Both the position numbers and the translations under genes were made by a program. A DNA stretch of 64,000 bases from Crocinitomicaceae bacterium (GTDB lineage: Bacteria; Bacteroidota; Bacteroidia; Flavobacteriales_D; Crocinitomicaceae), in the NCBI GenBank assembly GCA_029249445.1, contig JAQWHI010000009.1, forward strand, positions 113,642 to 177,641. The letters are read 5' to 3'. Shown piece after piece: positions 9,546-18,367 of this stretch. Position 1 is the first letter of the stretch. The number at the start of each line of letters is the position of its first letter. The notes under the pieces are model-generated. The model was not told the origin of the DNA. It made no database searches and worked only from the letters and a program-made list of their open reading frames with translations.

Positions 9546-9691
9546 TATATTTCTAGGTTTATCGAAAATCGAGCCAATTGGAGAAACAAAGTTGAAATTA
9601 CAGTATTTTTCTATTCGCAACTGTACACTTGAATGTTCCTTTTTTAGGGCGATAACAAACGGGATTAATTCAAAAACTCTGAGAAAAAACC

Positions 9692-9699
9692 TATATTTG
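9692..9699 (+). promoter_or_regulatory. Candidate -7 box of the RidA-family gene
   Basis: TATATTTG matches TAnnTTTG and ends 16 bases before the ATG at 9715. It lies inside the longer open frame that starts at 9592 and so argues that this longer frame is not translated. Confidence 0.5.
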
Positions 9700-9714
9700 T
9701 CGCAAATAGTTGAT

Positions 9715-10149
9715 ATGTCAGACGATAGTAGAATTTCAACATCAAAAGCGCCAAAACCGGTAGGCTTGTATCCTCATGCTCGCAGAGTAGGGGACTTGTT
9801 GTTTTTATCAGGGGTAGGTCCTCGAGTAGCAGGATCCGATGCGATTGATTCTGCGGTGCCCGGATTGAAATTGGATAAAAATGGAAACTTTATTGAATTT
9901 GATTTTGCGGCACAATGCAGAAGTGTTTTTGACAATGTAAAAGTCATACTTGAAGCCTCTGGATCAAGCTGGGATCAATTGGTTGATGTTACTGTTTTCT
10001 TAGTGAATATGAAGCGTGATTTTCATGAATACAACAAAATTTATGCGGAGTATTTTAAGGACAATCTTCCTTGTCGAACAACTGTTGAGATCAATTCGCT
10101 CCCAACTCCGATCGCTATTGAATTAAAATGTATTGCAACAATTAAATAA
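9715..10149 (+). CDS. RidA/YjgF-family protein, 2-aminomuconate deaminase-like
   Basis: A 144-residue RidA-superfamily enzyme; members hydrolyse enamines/imines, and the longer forms include 2-aminomuconate deaminase of tryptophan (kynurenine) breakdown. The features seen are PVGLYPHARRVGDLLFLSG near the N-terminus, a central VTVFLVNM strand and the closing CRTTVEINSLPTP block with the Arg that binds carboxylates in the family. The open frame extends up to 9592, but the family begins near MSDDSR and a -7 box lies inside the extension, so I chose 9715. The length fits the aminomuconate deaminase subgroup better than classical RidA (about 128). No other kynurenine genes lie nearby, so the specific reaction is inference. 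The next gene starts 2 bp downstream. Confidence 0.85.
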   Translation: MSDDSRISTSKAPKPVGLYPHARRVGDLLFLSGVGPRVAGSDAIDSAVPGLKLDKNGNFIEFDFAAQCRSVFDNVKVILEASGSSWDQLVDVTVFLVNMKRDFHEYNKIYAEYFKDNLPCRTTVEINSLPTPIAIELKCIATIK

Positions 10150-10151
10150 TT

Positions 10152-10730
10152 ATGTTTGGATTTATTATTCGCTGTTTTTTAACAGCAGGATTACTTTTTA
10201 GTACTGTAGCACTCTTCTATAGTGGATACTGGGGATGGGGAATTACCTTAATTTTCCCAACGGCGATTGTCATTTTTTCTTTTTTCCGAAATGAGCAAAT
10301 GGTTTTGGCTTTGAATGCTATGCGAACAGGAGATACAGATAAAGCAAAAGCTAGAATTAACAAAATTACTGCTCCTCAATTTTTACCTAAGAAACAACAT
10401 GCGTATGTCTTGTTTTTAAAAGCGGTATTAAATACACAAGAACTTGGATTTACGAAGAGTGAAAACTTACTAAGAAAGGCAATAGATATGGGCTTACGGA
10501 CAGCGCAAGACAATGCTGTGGCGCGCATGCATTTAGCAGGTATTTGTGCACAAACCGGGCGAAAGAAAGAGGCAACAACTCTACTCGCTGAGGCAAAAAA
10601 GCTGGACGCATCTGGAATGATGAAGGAGCAAATAAATCAAATGCAAGGACAGCTTCGTGCTACTCCATCTAAAAATCAAATGCGAATGGCTCAAATGATG
10701 GGAGGCCGACGCAAAACACCACGGAGATAG
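10152..10730 (+). CDS. Small membrane protein with TPR-like region
   Basis: A 192-residue protein with two closely spaced membrane segments (about residues 3-20 and 25-43) and then a soluble helical region resembling one or two degenerate tetratricopeptide repeats (for example ENLLRKAIDMGLRTAQDNAV and MHLAGICAQTGRKKEATTLL). The C-terminus is Met- and Arg-rich and ends GGRRKTPRR. This architecture recurs in Bacteroidota genomes without a known role. The start lies 2 bp after the RidA-family stop, so co-expression is likely. A short inverted repeat (TTGTTG/CAACAA) directly after the stop has no T-run and is not a convincing terminator. Confidence 0.8.
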   Translation: MFGFIIRCFLTAGLLFSTVALFYSGYWGWGITLIFPTAIVIFSFFRNEQMVLALNAMRTGDTDKAKARINKITAPQFLPKKQHAYVLFLKAVLNTQELGFTKSENLLRKAIDMGLRTAQDNAVARMHLAGICAQTGRKKEATTLLAEAKKLDASGMMKEQINQMQGQLRATPSKNQMRMAQMMGGRRKTPRR

Positions 10731-10770
10731 TTGTTGAGCAGCAACAATTAGTGCTAGATTTCAACTCGAC

Positions 10771-11613
10771 ATGCGTAAACTATATACTTCAAGCTGGTCA
10801 GATTACGAGCTAATAGATGCTGGCGGGGGAAAGAAACTTGAACGTTGGGGAACTGTGATTACAATTCGTCCTGAAGTACAAGCCTACTTTAAATCTGAAA
10901 AACCGTTTGATGCATGGAGGAAGATGGCGCATTGGGAGTTCGTCTCAAAAGGTGCTCAATCAGGTAGTTGGCAATCACTTAAAAAGAACGCTCCTTCAAA
11001 TTGGAGTATTCACTATAAGAGGCATTCATTTGAACTACAGTTGACAAAGTTCAAACATGTTGGGCTGTTTCCTGAACAAGCAATCAATTGGCAATTCATT
11101 CAAGAAAAACTCAATGACGAAGGAAAGTTGTTGAACTTATTTGCCTACACGGGGGCTGCGTCTATTGCGGCGCGCAGCACAGGAGCAGAAACCTTGCATG
11201 TCGACTCCGTAAAACAACTGATTTCTTGGGCAAAGACAAACATGATAGCTTCCGATTTGGACAATATAAAATGGGTACATGAAGACGCATTGAAGTTCGC
11301 ATCTCGAGAGGTAAAACGCGGAAATAAATTTGACGGGATCGTTATGGATCCACCTGCTTGGGGAATTGGAGCAAAAAAAGAAAAGTGGAAACTAGAGGAT
11401 AAACTGGACGAACTGATGCGGACGGCAAAAAAATTGCTGACCCAAAAAGGGTTTTTAATTTTAAATACATATTCTCCAAAAATTCAGATTGAAAGAATTG
11501 AAGAGTTGGCGCAGCTCTATTTTCCAGACCGAAATTTTGAAGTAAAGGAACTTTGGATGAAAACTACCTCAGGTAAAGAATTGTATTTCGGAAATTTACT
11601 TCGCGTGTTTTAA
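10771..11613 (+). CDS. Class I SAM-dependent methyltransferase (RlmI/RlmK-like)
   Basis: A 280-residue methyltransferase related to the catalytic half of the 23S rRNA cytosine methyltransferases RlmI/RlmK-L. Motif I is LLNLFAYTGAASIAA (about residues 123-137), the acidic end of strand 2 is HVDSVKQ, and the catalytic motif IV is IVMDPPAWG. No PUA domain is present, as in other short Bacteroidota members. The target nucleotide cannot be told. The stop codon and the stop of the opposite gene share the palindrome TTAA at 11610-11613, so the two genes converge with a 4-bp overlap and no terminator between them. Confidence 0.87.
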   Translation: MRKLYTSSWSDYELIDAGGGKKLERWGTVITIRPEVQAYFKSEKPFDAWRKMAHWEFVSKGAQSGSWQSLKKNAPSNWSIHYKRHSFELQLTKFKHVGLFPEQAINWQFIQEKLNDEGKLLNLFAYTGAASIAARSTGAETLHVDSVKQLISWAKTNMIASDLDNIKWVHEDALKFASREVKRGNKFDGIVMDPPAWGIGAKKEKWKLEDKLDELMRTAKKLLTQKGFLILNTYSPKIQIERIEELAQLYFPDRNFEVKELWMKTTSGKELYFGNLLRVF

Positions 11614-12545
11614 GCGTTTTTAAGAATTTTATCGGCCAAAACATTACTCAATTTGAAGTAGCTTTCAGTCGTCCAACCGCCAACATGAGGCGATAGGATT
11701 ACATTTTCAGCGTTCAATAGGTAATCAAAGCAGGGGTCATTTTTTTGCGAAAAAATGGATTCAAAACTTGCCTTTTCGTATTCAAGAACGTCGAGACAAG
11801 CACCTAAAACGCTTTCTGATTTTAATGCATTTACTAATGCAGCAGTGTTTACTACTTTTCCGCGTGCTAGGTTGATCAGATATATAGGTTTTCTGAATTT
11901 TGAAAAGAAGGTTTCATCGGCAAAGTATACTGTTTCTGTATTCTGTGGAATATGAAAACTTATTACATCACACTGATCAAATAAAGATTCAAGTTGCACT
12001 TCTTCGACCCATTCTGTGGCGAATCCTGTTTTGTATTTGTCGTAGGCTAAAACCGTTACATCAAATCCTCTTAATTTTTTGGCAAAGGCGCTACCGTTGT
12101 TTCCGAATCCAATGATTCCTACCGTTTTGCCATCCAACTCGGCACCTCGATTTTTTTCACGCTCCCATTTCCCGTTTTTCACATCGTTACTGCAAAGGTG
12201 TAATTTATTGAATAAGGCCAATAACATACCTAGGGCGTGCTCTCCAACAGCATTTCTGTTTCCCTCAGGAGCATTATACAGCGCAATATTTTGCTGCTTA
12301 CAATAAGTGAGGTCAATATTTTCCATTCCGGCACCCGAACGTGCAATAAAAATAAGTTGCTTTGCATGTTTCAAAAATGTTTTTTCCATTTTGAAACGTG
12401 ATCGAATTACAATCCCATGTGCATCTGTTAGAAGTTCTTGACATTCTTCTTTCGATGCCATTGTGGCATCAATACAGGCATAACCCGCTGCGGTAAGACG
12501 TTCCTTAATTATTGGATGTACGATGTCTAAAAAAAGAACTTTCAT
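11610..12545 (-). CDS. D-2-hydroxyacid dehydrogenase (phosphoglycerate dehydrogenase-like)
   Basis: A 311-residue NAD-dependent dehydrogenase. The nucleotide-binding motif is VGIIGFGNNGSAF (about residues 147-159); the catalytic Arg lies in INLARGKVV, the Glu-containing block in CLDVLEYE, and the His in LSPHVGGWT. There is no C-terminal ACT domain, so it is the short form of the SerA family; 3-phosphoglycerate is a plausible but unproven substrate. Its ATG overlaps the mgtE stop, indicating co-transcription behind mgtE. The pairing mgtE plus 2-hydroxyacid dehydrogenase recurs in flavobacteria, to my recollection. Confidence 0.88.
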   Translation of the reverse strand: MKVLFLDIVHPIIKERLTAAGYACIDATMASKEECQELLTDAHGIVIRSRFKMEKTFLKHAKQLIFIARSGAGMENIDLTYCKQQNIALYNAPEGNRNAVGEHALGMLLALFNKLHLCSNDVKNGKWEREKNRGAELDGKTVGIIGFGNNGSAFAKKLRGFDVTVLAYDKYKTGFATEWVEEVQLESLFDQCDVISFHIPQNTETVYFADETFFSKFRKPIYLINLARGKVVNTAALVNALKSESVLGACLDVLEYEKASFESIFSQKNDPCFDYLLNAENVILSPHVGGWTTESYFKLSNVLADKILKNA

Positions 12546-13897
12546 TAGATACCGTACATTAAAATCCCAATGGTTAGGTAGATGAACAAGCCAAGAACGT
12601 CATTCAAAGTAGTAATAAACGGACCGGTTGCCAATGCCGGATCAATTTTGTATCGGTCAAGAAGTAATGGAATCAATGTGCCAAATACCGCCGCAAATAA
12701 AATGACGGTAAACAGAGAGGTGCTCACAACTAGACCAAGCGTCTTACTGTCAAAAACGTATGCGAATCCAAAAACAATTACAGAAAGAAGCAGTCCGTTG
12801 ATCAAAGCGACCAGTGATTCTTTTCCTATTTTTTTTAGAATTGATCCAAATTGATCGTTCCCCCTTGCTAAAGACTGAACAACGATTGCTGAGGACTGAA
12901 CGCCAACATTTCCTCCCATCGCCGTAATTAAGGGAATGAAGAATGCCAGTGCTGGGATTTTACTGATTCCACCTTCAAATCCAGAGATGACTTGAGCTCC
13001 TAGAATTCCACCAAGCAGTCCGATTAGTAGCCAAGGCATTCGCGCTCTTGAAATTCGCCAAACACTCGAGCTTGATTCTATTTTTTCAGAGATACCTGAA
13101 GCCAATTGTAAATCCTTTTCCGCTTCTTCAATGATAACATCAACAACGTCATCAATGGTAATTCTCCCCACTAACTTTCCTTGTAAATCAATGACAGGAA
13201 CTGATACTAAATCATATTTTTCCATTATTCGAGCGACAAACTCATCATCATCGCTGGTTTTTACTGAAATAATATTTTTATCCTGATACAGGTCGCTAAT
13301 TTTTGTTGTTGGGCTTGCAAACAGCAGACGTTTTAGAGAGAGAAAGCCAACAAGCTTGTTCATGTCGTCAATGACATAAATTGTATATACTTTTTCTACC
13401 TCTTCAGCTTGGCGCCTTAATTCAACTATACAGCGGTTAACTGGCCAATCTAGCTTTGCTTGGATAAACTCTTTTTGCATCAATCCACCAGCAGTGTCCT
13501 CATCGTAGTTCAATAGGTCTACGATTTCTTCAGCAGCCAAATCGTCAGAGATGTGGGCGATTACTTCTTCGATTTGTTTTTGTGGGAGCTCACCAATGAT
13601 ATCAGCAGCATCATCAGAATCTAGGTTTTCTACTTGTTCAGCAATTTCTTTAGACGAAAAATTACTTATGAGATTTTCTCTTGTATCTTCATCTAGTTCA
13701 GTGAGTACATCGGCTTGTTGTTCATCGTCGAGAAGTGCGTAGATATATGCGGCTTGTTGTTCATCCAATTCATCAATCAAATCTGCAATATCAGCATCAT
13801 GTAGATCAAATAGGTGCTGCTCAAACCACACAATATCCTTGCGGTCGATTGCGTCGAATACTTCATCGAGATATTCCTTGGTTAATTCGAATCCCAT
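12545..13897 (-). CDS. mgtE: Magnesium transporter MgtE
   Basis: MgtE is a Mg2+-gated channel in the inner membrane. The order seen is standard: an acidic N-domain (about residues 1-125, with repeated DLIDELDEQQ/LTELDEDTRE helices), two CBS domains (about 130-260), a plug helix, then five membrane segments (about 280-450) with the pore region GGNVGVQSSAIVVQSLARG. The open frame begins at 13945, but a -7 box on the same strand sits at 13935-13942, so that extension cannot be in the mRNA; the ATG at 13897 (MGFELTKEYL) gives 450 residues, normal for the family. It overlaps the following dehydrogenase gene by one base. Confidence 0.93.
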   Translation of the reverse strand: MGFELTKEYLDEVFDAIDRKDIVWFEQHLFDLHDADIADLIDELDEQQAAYIYALLDDEQQADVLTELDEDTRENLISNFSSKEIAEQVENLDSDDAADIIGELPQKQIEEVIAHISDDLAAEEIVDLLNYDEDTAGGLMQKEFIQAKLDWPVNRCIVELRRQAEEVEKVYTIYVIDDMNKLVGFLSLKRLLFASPTTKISDLYQDKNIISVKTSDDDEFVARIMEKYDLVSVPVIDLQGKLVGRITIDDVVDVIIEEAEKDLQLASGISEKIESSSSVWRISRARMPWLLIGLLGGILGAQVISGFEGGISKIPALAFFIPLITAMGGNVGVQSSAIVVQSLARGNDQFGSILKKIGKESLVALINGLLLSVIVFGFAYVFDSKTLGLVVSTSLFTVILFAAVFGTLIPLLLDRYKIDPALATGPFITTLNDVLGLFIYLTIGILMYGI

Positions 13898-13934
13898 GGC
13901 TTCGGTGTTATGATTAGTACATACAAGCTTTCTG

Positions 13935-13942
13935 CAAATGTA
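13935..13942 (-). promoter_or_regulatory. Candidate -7 box of mgtE
   Basis: TACATTTG on the minus strand matches TAnnTTTG; the distance to the ATG at 13897 is about 37 nt. It overlaps the longer possible frame and decides in favour of the inner start. Confidence 0.5.
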
Positions 13943-14073
13943 CACTTTTGCTTTCCGTATTACAATAAGTAATCTGTCAAGAACAGTTTGGATGACTTTT
14001 TTTTAGGGGGATACCACAAGGTTATCGTTGATTCAAGCGATTGGGCTTTGCATTTCGGAGCCAACGTAATGAT

Positions 14074-15615
14074 TTATTGGATGTTTTTTTGGGTTTGAGT
14101 AGGAGTCGAGAAAAGTCCAAAGAAAAGGGCAAAGAACGTTGCTCCTGTTTGAGTTTCTAGGGTGTCTTCTATCAAGTATGACAGAAGCAGTATAACCATG
14201 AACAAGATGGGCAAGAGTCTATTGTTAATGAAGTTTTCATGTATAAATTTGAAGTGGCTGCAGATCATAAGAGCAAAGCCTACAATACCAAGGCTTAGTA
14301 ATATGGTCAAATACATATTGTGCGCTCGGTCTTTATTTTCGTATTCAAGCTTTGAATTATTGAGTTCGTATTGTTTGTGAAATGCCAATTGAACATCTCC
14401 ATTTCCTACACCAAAAAGCCAATTCTTCTTTGCCAACTGAAGCCCTGTTCTCCAATACTCTAGGCGCTGAAGGAATGAGTGCCCATTGGGATTCTTCACA
14501 TTGTTGACCTGAAATTTCAATCCATAGATACGCGCAATGATTCCGCGATGGTATATACTTGCATAACCTTTCTCTATTGCTTCAATGTCGTCTCGGGATA
14601 ATTGTTTAAACCCTTCAGCGTCTTTGGTCAGGTCCATTGACGCCATATAGCGAATAATTGTTCTACGAATGTATTGTCCTTTTATATCTCTTCCAGAATA
14701 TGGAATGTCTGAAACACGCTCCCATTCGCGCATTAGCTCGTCTTCTTGAACAAAAATATCAATTGGTTTTCCTGTTTCAGGTGAGACGATTGAAGGTAAG
14801 TGATAATAATAGTTGTTTTCCGCGGTTTTTTTGGTAAGGTTCATATAGTCCTCAGGGTTGTATGTAATTGGCTTAAGTATCCAAATAACTCCTGCTACTG
14901 TTGCCAAACCGATGGATACCAAACCAATAAGGGTAATACTCTTTTGATACTTCCATGCCCAAACAACTAGGCAAGCCAAGTAGACTCCAAAGACAGCAAT
15001 TACTCCTGACAAAATTTGACTGTAGTAGGTGTAAAAATTGAACCATAAAAATAAAGGCAACAAAACAAAGACTGTAACTTTCCTCTTGAAGAAAAAATGA
15101 AGGAGTATTGAAATAGCCATTGCGATTAGTAAGGCATAGCGGACATGAGAACTGAAAAGGGACATGCCGCGGATATCGTTAAAAAACCAACTTCCAAACC
15201 ACTGGTTGTATGCACTAAAATTGATAAGGGATGTAATTGTTACTGCTGAAAGAAAAACCCATAAAATCAATGTTAAATGTGTGTCTTTTCTGATGGGCTT
15301 GGCCGTTAGGATTGTTGGTATTACCAAAATGGGGAGCTTTACGCGCAAATCATGAAGTCCATAAGACCAATCGAAGGACCAGATCATACTGACGGCGTGA
15401 AAAACAAAAAACAACAGGATGAGCTGGTAGAGTCGATTTGATTTTATGTGTTTCCAATAGTTATTGAAATCGGCTTCAAGAAGAACATTGAGCACAAGAA
15501 ACATCATTGATACTGACATAACAACTTTGTTCAAGGGAAGGCCAAATGCCAATGCAGCGAGGCCAAATACATGAAGATTTGTGTGCGTGTGTGCGCCGAA
15601 AAAGCGGTTCAACAT
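14074..15615 (-). CDS. O-antigen ligase/polymerase-like membrane protein (Wzy/WaaL superfamily)
   Basis: A 513-residue polytopic membrane protein with about ten to twelve hydrophobic segments and one large hydrophilic loop (about residues 265-385) that faces the periplasm. Loop-flanking segments such as YWRTGLQLAKKNWLFGVGNGD and HNMYLTILLSLGIVGF are characteristic of the Wzy_C/O-antigen ligase superfamily, where the Arg and His in those stretches act on lipid-linked sugar. Whether this enzyme polymerises, ligates or glycosylates proteins cannot be told. No polysaccharide gene cluster surrounds it; its neighbours are mgtE and an S41 protease, 32 bp away on the same strand. Confidence 0.83.
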   Translation of the reverse strand: MLNRFFGAHTHTNLHVFGLAALAFGLPLNKVVMSVSMMFLVLNVLLEADFNNYWKHIKSNRLYQLILLFFVFHAVSMIWSFDWSYGLHDLRVKLPILVIPTILTAKPIRKDTHLTLILWVFLSAVTITSLINFSAYNQWFGSWFFNDIRGMSLFSSHVRYALLIAMAISILLHFFFKRKVTVFVLLPLFLWFNFYTYYSQILSGVIAVFGVYLACLVVWAWKYQKSITLIGLVSIGLATVAGVIWILKPITYNPEDYMNLTKKTAENNYYYHLPSIVSPETGKPIDIFVQEDELMREWERVSDIPYSGRDIKGQYIRRTIIRYMASMDLTKDAEGFKQLSRDDIEAIEKGYASIYHRGIIARIYGLKFQVNNVKNPNGHSFLQRLEYWRTGLQLAKKNWLFGVGNGDVQLAFHKQYELNNSKLEYENKDRAHNMYLTILLSLGIVGFALMICSHFKFIHENFINNRLLPILFMVILLLSYLIEDTLETQTGATFFALFFGLFSTPTQTQKNIQ

Positions 15616-15647
15616 ATTTAGTAGTCCGTGTTTTTTTATTCTAACGA

Positions 15648-17300
15648 TTATTTTTTCAAGATAGTATCGTACTTGCTTTGATTCGTTAAAATCTCAAGAG
15701 CTGACTTAACGTATTTATCATTTTTAAATGCATGCTGTGCGCGGCCTTTTTGAAAATAAAAACGCGAGACAATTTCGTTTTCTAAAAGGTCTAAAATTTC
15801 TGTTTTGAATTTTTCAAGATCTCTTTCTTTTGAAGGAACTACTTTTTTAAGCAGGGCTTCATACTCCTCTTTTAGGTCTTCGTAGAATTCTTCGTCTTCA
15901 GCCGTTTCTTTCATTTTTTCCAGCATTTTTTCTGAGGCTGTTGAATAGGTGAAATCATGCGAAAGAACAAACTCTTTGAATTCGGAATAGCTCGCGTCTG
16001 CGAGGGCTAATTTCACATCAGGTGTGTCATTTTGATGCTCGAAATAGTAGTTTGTTGCATAATCAAAAATGAGGTTCTCACGAAATAGAGTAGCAGTTAG
16101 TCGGCTGAGTTTTTTGATATCCACTTTTTGATCTGGTTCAACTCCTCTGCCATCAATGACATCACGGCCGTTTTCTGTTTTGAAAATTTGAATCAATGAA
16201 TCTGGAACTTCTTCGATTGCATCACCATCGATTTTATCGTAATATTCAAGGCGTTGAACGCATCTACCAGAGGGGGTGTAATATTTGGCGATAGTCAATT
16301 TGACTTTTGACCCGTAGTCCAGATCGTATGTTCTTTGAACGAGCCCCTTTCCGAAAGATTGCGTCCCTACGATAACTGCGCGGTCTAGATCTTGCAGACT
16401 TCCTGAGACAATTTCACTCGCAGAGGCAGAACCACCATCCACCAAAACGACCAGTGGAATGTCTAAGCTGATGGGTTCAGACATTGTTTTGTATGTCCTA
16501 TTCTCCTCCTGAACCCGTCCTTTTGTGGTCACGACAATTTGATTGTTCGGGATAAACATATTCACAATTCGCACTGCTTCGATTAAAAGACCTCCTCCAT
16601 TTCCGCGTAGGTCAAGCACAAGCTTTTCCATTCCCTCGGATTGAAGTGATAGAAAGGCCTTTATTACTTCTTGAGATGCAGTTTTAGTGAAGCTATTTAA
16701 TTTGATGTACCCTATATCCGTATCAATCATTCCAGCATAGGGAACGTCTGGAATTTTGATCTCATCTCTGTTGAATGATAGTGTTATTTTTTCTTTGTTA
16801 TTTCGTTCTACTGTGATCTCTACATTTGTTCCTTTAGGACCTTTTAAGGCTGTTGATACCTCTTCAGAGGTTTTGCCTTTCATTTCATTTCCATCAATTT
16901 CAAGAATTTTATCTCCTGCGATTAGACCGGACTTATGGGCTGGATTGTTTTCGTATGGTTCTGCGATGTATGTATAATCATTCATCTTTCGAATGAGCGC
17001 ACCAATTCCACCGTATTGTCCAGTTGTCATTAACTGATAGTCCTCAATATCTGTCTCATGGTAGTATACTGTGTATGGATCAAGCTCTTCGAGCATTGCA
17101 TCAATTGCTGACTTCGATAAATTCCCAGCATCGAGGTCGTCCACATAGTATTTTTCCAAATACTCATAAATCTGGTCCATCAATTCAAGGCTTCGAATTA
17201 CTTCAAAACCATTGGATTGAGCATATGACCGATTAGATAGAGAAAGGAGTAAAAGAAAAATAACTCTGAAAAGAGTGCGGTTAACTTTGAATGGTGTCAT
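15648..17300 (-). CDS. S41-family carboxy-terminal processing protease
   Basis: A 550-residue periplasmic protease of the CtpA/Prc type. A signal peptide covers about residues 1-28; a PDZ domain spans about 90-165 (with AHKSGLIAGDKILEIDG); the catalytic core holds the Ser-Lys dyad, Ser293 in GGSASASEIV and Lys318 in QSFGKGLVQ, 25 residues apart as in E. coli Prc. The C-terminal 150 residues are charged and helical. The gene overlaps the 3' end of rnpA by 20 bp, so translation is likely coupled; rnpA-protease adjacency is common in flavobacteria as far as I recall. Substrates are unknown. Confidence 0.92.
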   Translation of the reverse strand: MTPFKVNRTLFRVIFLLLLSLSNRSYAQSNGFEVIRSLELMDQIYEYLEKYYVDDLDAGNLSKSAIDAMLEELDPYTVYYHETDIEDYQLMTTGQYGGIGALIRKMNDYTYIAEPYENNPAHKSGLIAGDKILEIDGNEMKGKTSEEVSTALKGPKGTNVEITVERNNKEKITLSFNRDEIKIPDVPYAGMIDTDIGYIKLNSFTKTASQEVIKAFLSLQSEGMEKLVLDLRGNGGGLLIEAVRIVNMFIPNNQIVVTTKGRVQEENRTYKTMSEPISLDIPLVVLVDGGSASASEIVSGSLQDLDRAVIVGTQSFGKGLVQRTYDLDYGSKVKLTIAKYYTPSGRCVQRLEYYDKIDGDAIEEVPDSLIQIFKTENGRDVIDGRGVEPDQKVDIKKLSRLTATLFRENLIFDYATNYYFEHQNDTPDVKLALADASYSEFKEFVLSHDFTYSTASEKMLEKMKETAEDEEFYEDLKEEYEALLKKVVPSKERDLEKFKTEILDLLENEIVSRFYFQKGRAQHAFKNDKYVKSALEILTNQSKYDTILKK

Positions 17301-17691
17301 TTAAATTTGCGATTAATTTATTAAATAATTTTTCTGTTTTTTGTTCGAGTAATTGATCACTCAATTCCTCATATGCGCCGTAAATTAAGAACAACCCCAA
17401 TTGCTTGTTGTGTTCTTTTAGAAAGCACTCAAGTGGTTGTTTGTTTTTTCGTATCGCTTCTGTACAAATGCGTTTTATTCGATTTCTTCGAATGGCATTT
17501 TTGAATGTTCGTTTTGGTGCAGATATGACGATTTGAAACGGTGTATCATTTTTCAACACAACAAGCTTGTATTTAATCAAAAGAGGGTATGATTTTATCA
17601 TCGCTCCCGAATCGAAAATTTCATCAATAATGGTTTTATTACAAAGTTTATATTCTTTACCAAAAGTCTGACTCATTTGCTTGGGCTGCAT
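17281..17691 (-). CDS. rnpA: Ribonuclease P protein component
   Basis: RnpA is the basic protein cofactor of RNase P, which removes 5' leaders from tRNA precursors. The 136-residue product carries the family RNR motif in the block FKNAIRRNRIKRICTEAIR (about residues 83-101), followed by helices typical of the fold. It starts LCNKTIIDEIFDSG after a slightly extended N-terminus. It is not next to rpmH or dnaA, which is common outside Proteobacteria and Firmicutes. It lies 14 bp downstream of the SPOR gene and overlaps the protease gene by 20 bp. Confidence 0.92.
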   Translation of the reverse strand: MQPKQMSQTFGKEYKLCNKTIIDEIFDSGAMIKSYPLLIKYKLVVLKNDTPFQIVISAPKRTFKNAIRRNRIKRICTEAIRKNKQPLECFLKEHNKQLGLFLIYGAYEELSDQLLEQKTEKLFNKLIANLNDTIQS

Positions 17692-17705
17692 TAAAACTGT
17701 AGTGT

Positions 17706-18110
17706 TTATTTATTGTCTAATCTTGGGAGATTAATTTTTTCTTTTATCACAAAACTGGTTGGGAATTTCATTTCGATAGCAGCTTTGATTTTTTCGGCTT
17801 CCAGACGCGTTCTAAAATCACCAACTTTCAAGAAGAAGTTGGGGGCGCTGTAAACCACGTAGGTGTCTACTTTAGGAAATTGTTGAATAAAGCGAGCGCG
17901 AGCGCTATTAATTTTCCCCTTATCCGCGTCAAAATACAATTGAATCCGATATCCATTTATTTTTGGTTTCACACTCGGAGGGATTATAGTGCTTTGATTT
18001 TGCACCAAACTATCAATCCTACTGTCTTTAACAATTGAAACAGCGCCTGTCTGTCCGTTTGCCGTCAGTTGACATAAATAAATAACACTCATTACTAAAA
18101 ATCCTCTCAT
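17706..18110 (-). CDS. SPOR-domain exported protein
   Basis: A 134-residue protein with a signal peptide (MRGFLVMSVIYLCQLTANGQ region) and a C-terminal SPOR domain of about 70 residues (NGYRIQLYF ... FFLKVGDFRTRLEAE). SPOR domains bind denuded peptidoglycan glycans, often at division sites. An upstream in-frame ATG at 18158 would add 16 residues, but it lies upstream of a -7-like box at 18134-18141, and the signal peptide begins properly at 18110, so I chose that. First gene of a likely operon with rnpA and the S41 protease. Confidence 0.85.
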   Translation of the reverse strand: MRGFLVMSVIYLCQLTANGQTGAVSIVKDSRIDSLVQNQSTIIPPSVKPKINGYRIQLYFDADKGKINSARARFIQQFPKVDTYVVYSAPNFFLKVGDFRTRLEAEKIKAAIEMKFPTSFVIKEKINLPRLDNK

Positions 18111-18133
18111 AAACTGTGATCTAATGAACAGTT

Positions 18134-18141
18134 CAAAAATA
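18134..18141 (-). promoter_or_regulatory. Candidate -7 box of the SPOR-rnpA-protease operon
   Basis: TATTTTTG on the minus strand fits TAnnTTTG, with a 24-nt distance to the chosen start at 18110. No convincing -33 element was seen. Confidence 0.42.
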
Positions 18142-18312
18142 CAAAATTGTTTAATCAATCATCGTGCCGAAGTAATTCAATTCCTTCAGGAAAAGACTAT
18201 TAATCTCTGTGTTTTGCGGGTCGGCTAAAAGCAGCTTATTTAGAATCATTTTAAATTAATTCTTTCGTGGTCGAAATTGTCATAAAACTGTCACAGAGTG
18301 GTACAAATCTAC

Positions 18313-18320
18313 TAAATTTG
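18313..18320 (+). promoter_or_regulatory. Candidate -7 box of the act-cox operon
   Basis: TAAATTTG matches TAnnTTTG and lies 47 bases before the actA start codon, leaving an untranslated leader of about 40 nt. It is the only good match in the 200-bp divergent gap between the SPOR gene and actA. Confidence 0.5.
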
Positions 18321-18367
18321 CTTGCGTCAAAAAGCGTTTTTTTGGCTGTAGACTAACAGTTTTTTAC

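Noticed and set aside
9592..9714. A 41-codon N-terminal extension of the RidA-family protein
   Set aside because: It has no family resemblance and contains the likely promoter (9692-9699); the family starts at 9715.
10731..10747. Inverted repeat TTGTTG/CAACAA after the TPR-like gene as a terminator
   Set aside because: The stem is short and AT-rich, and no T-run follows.
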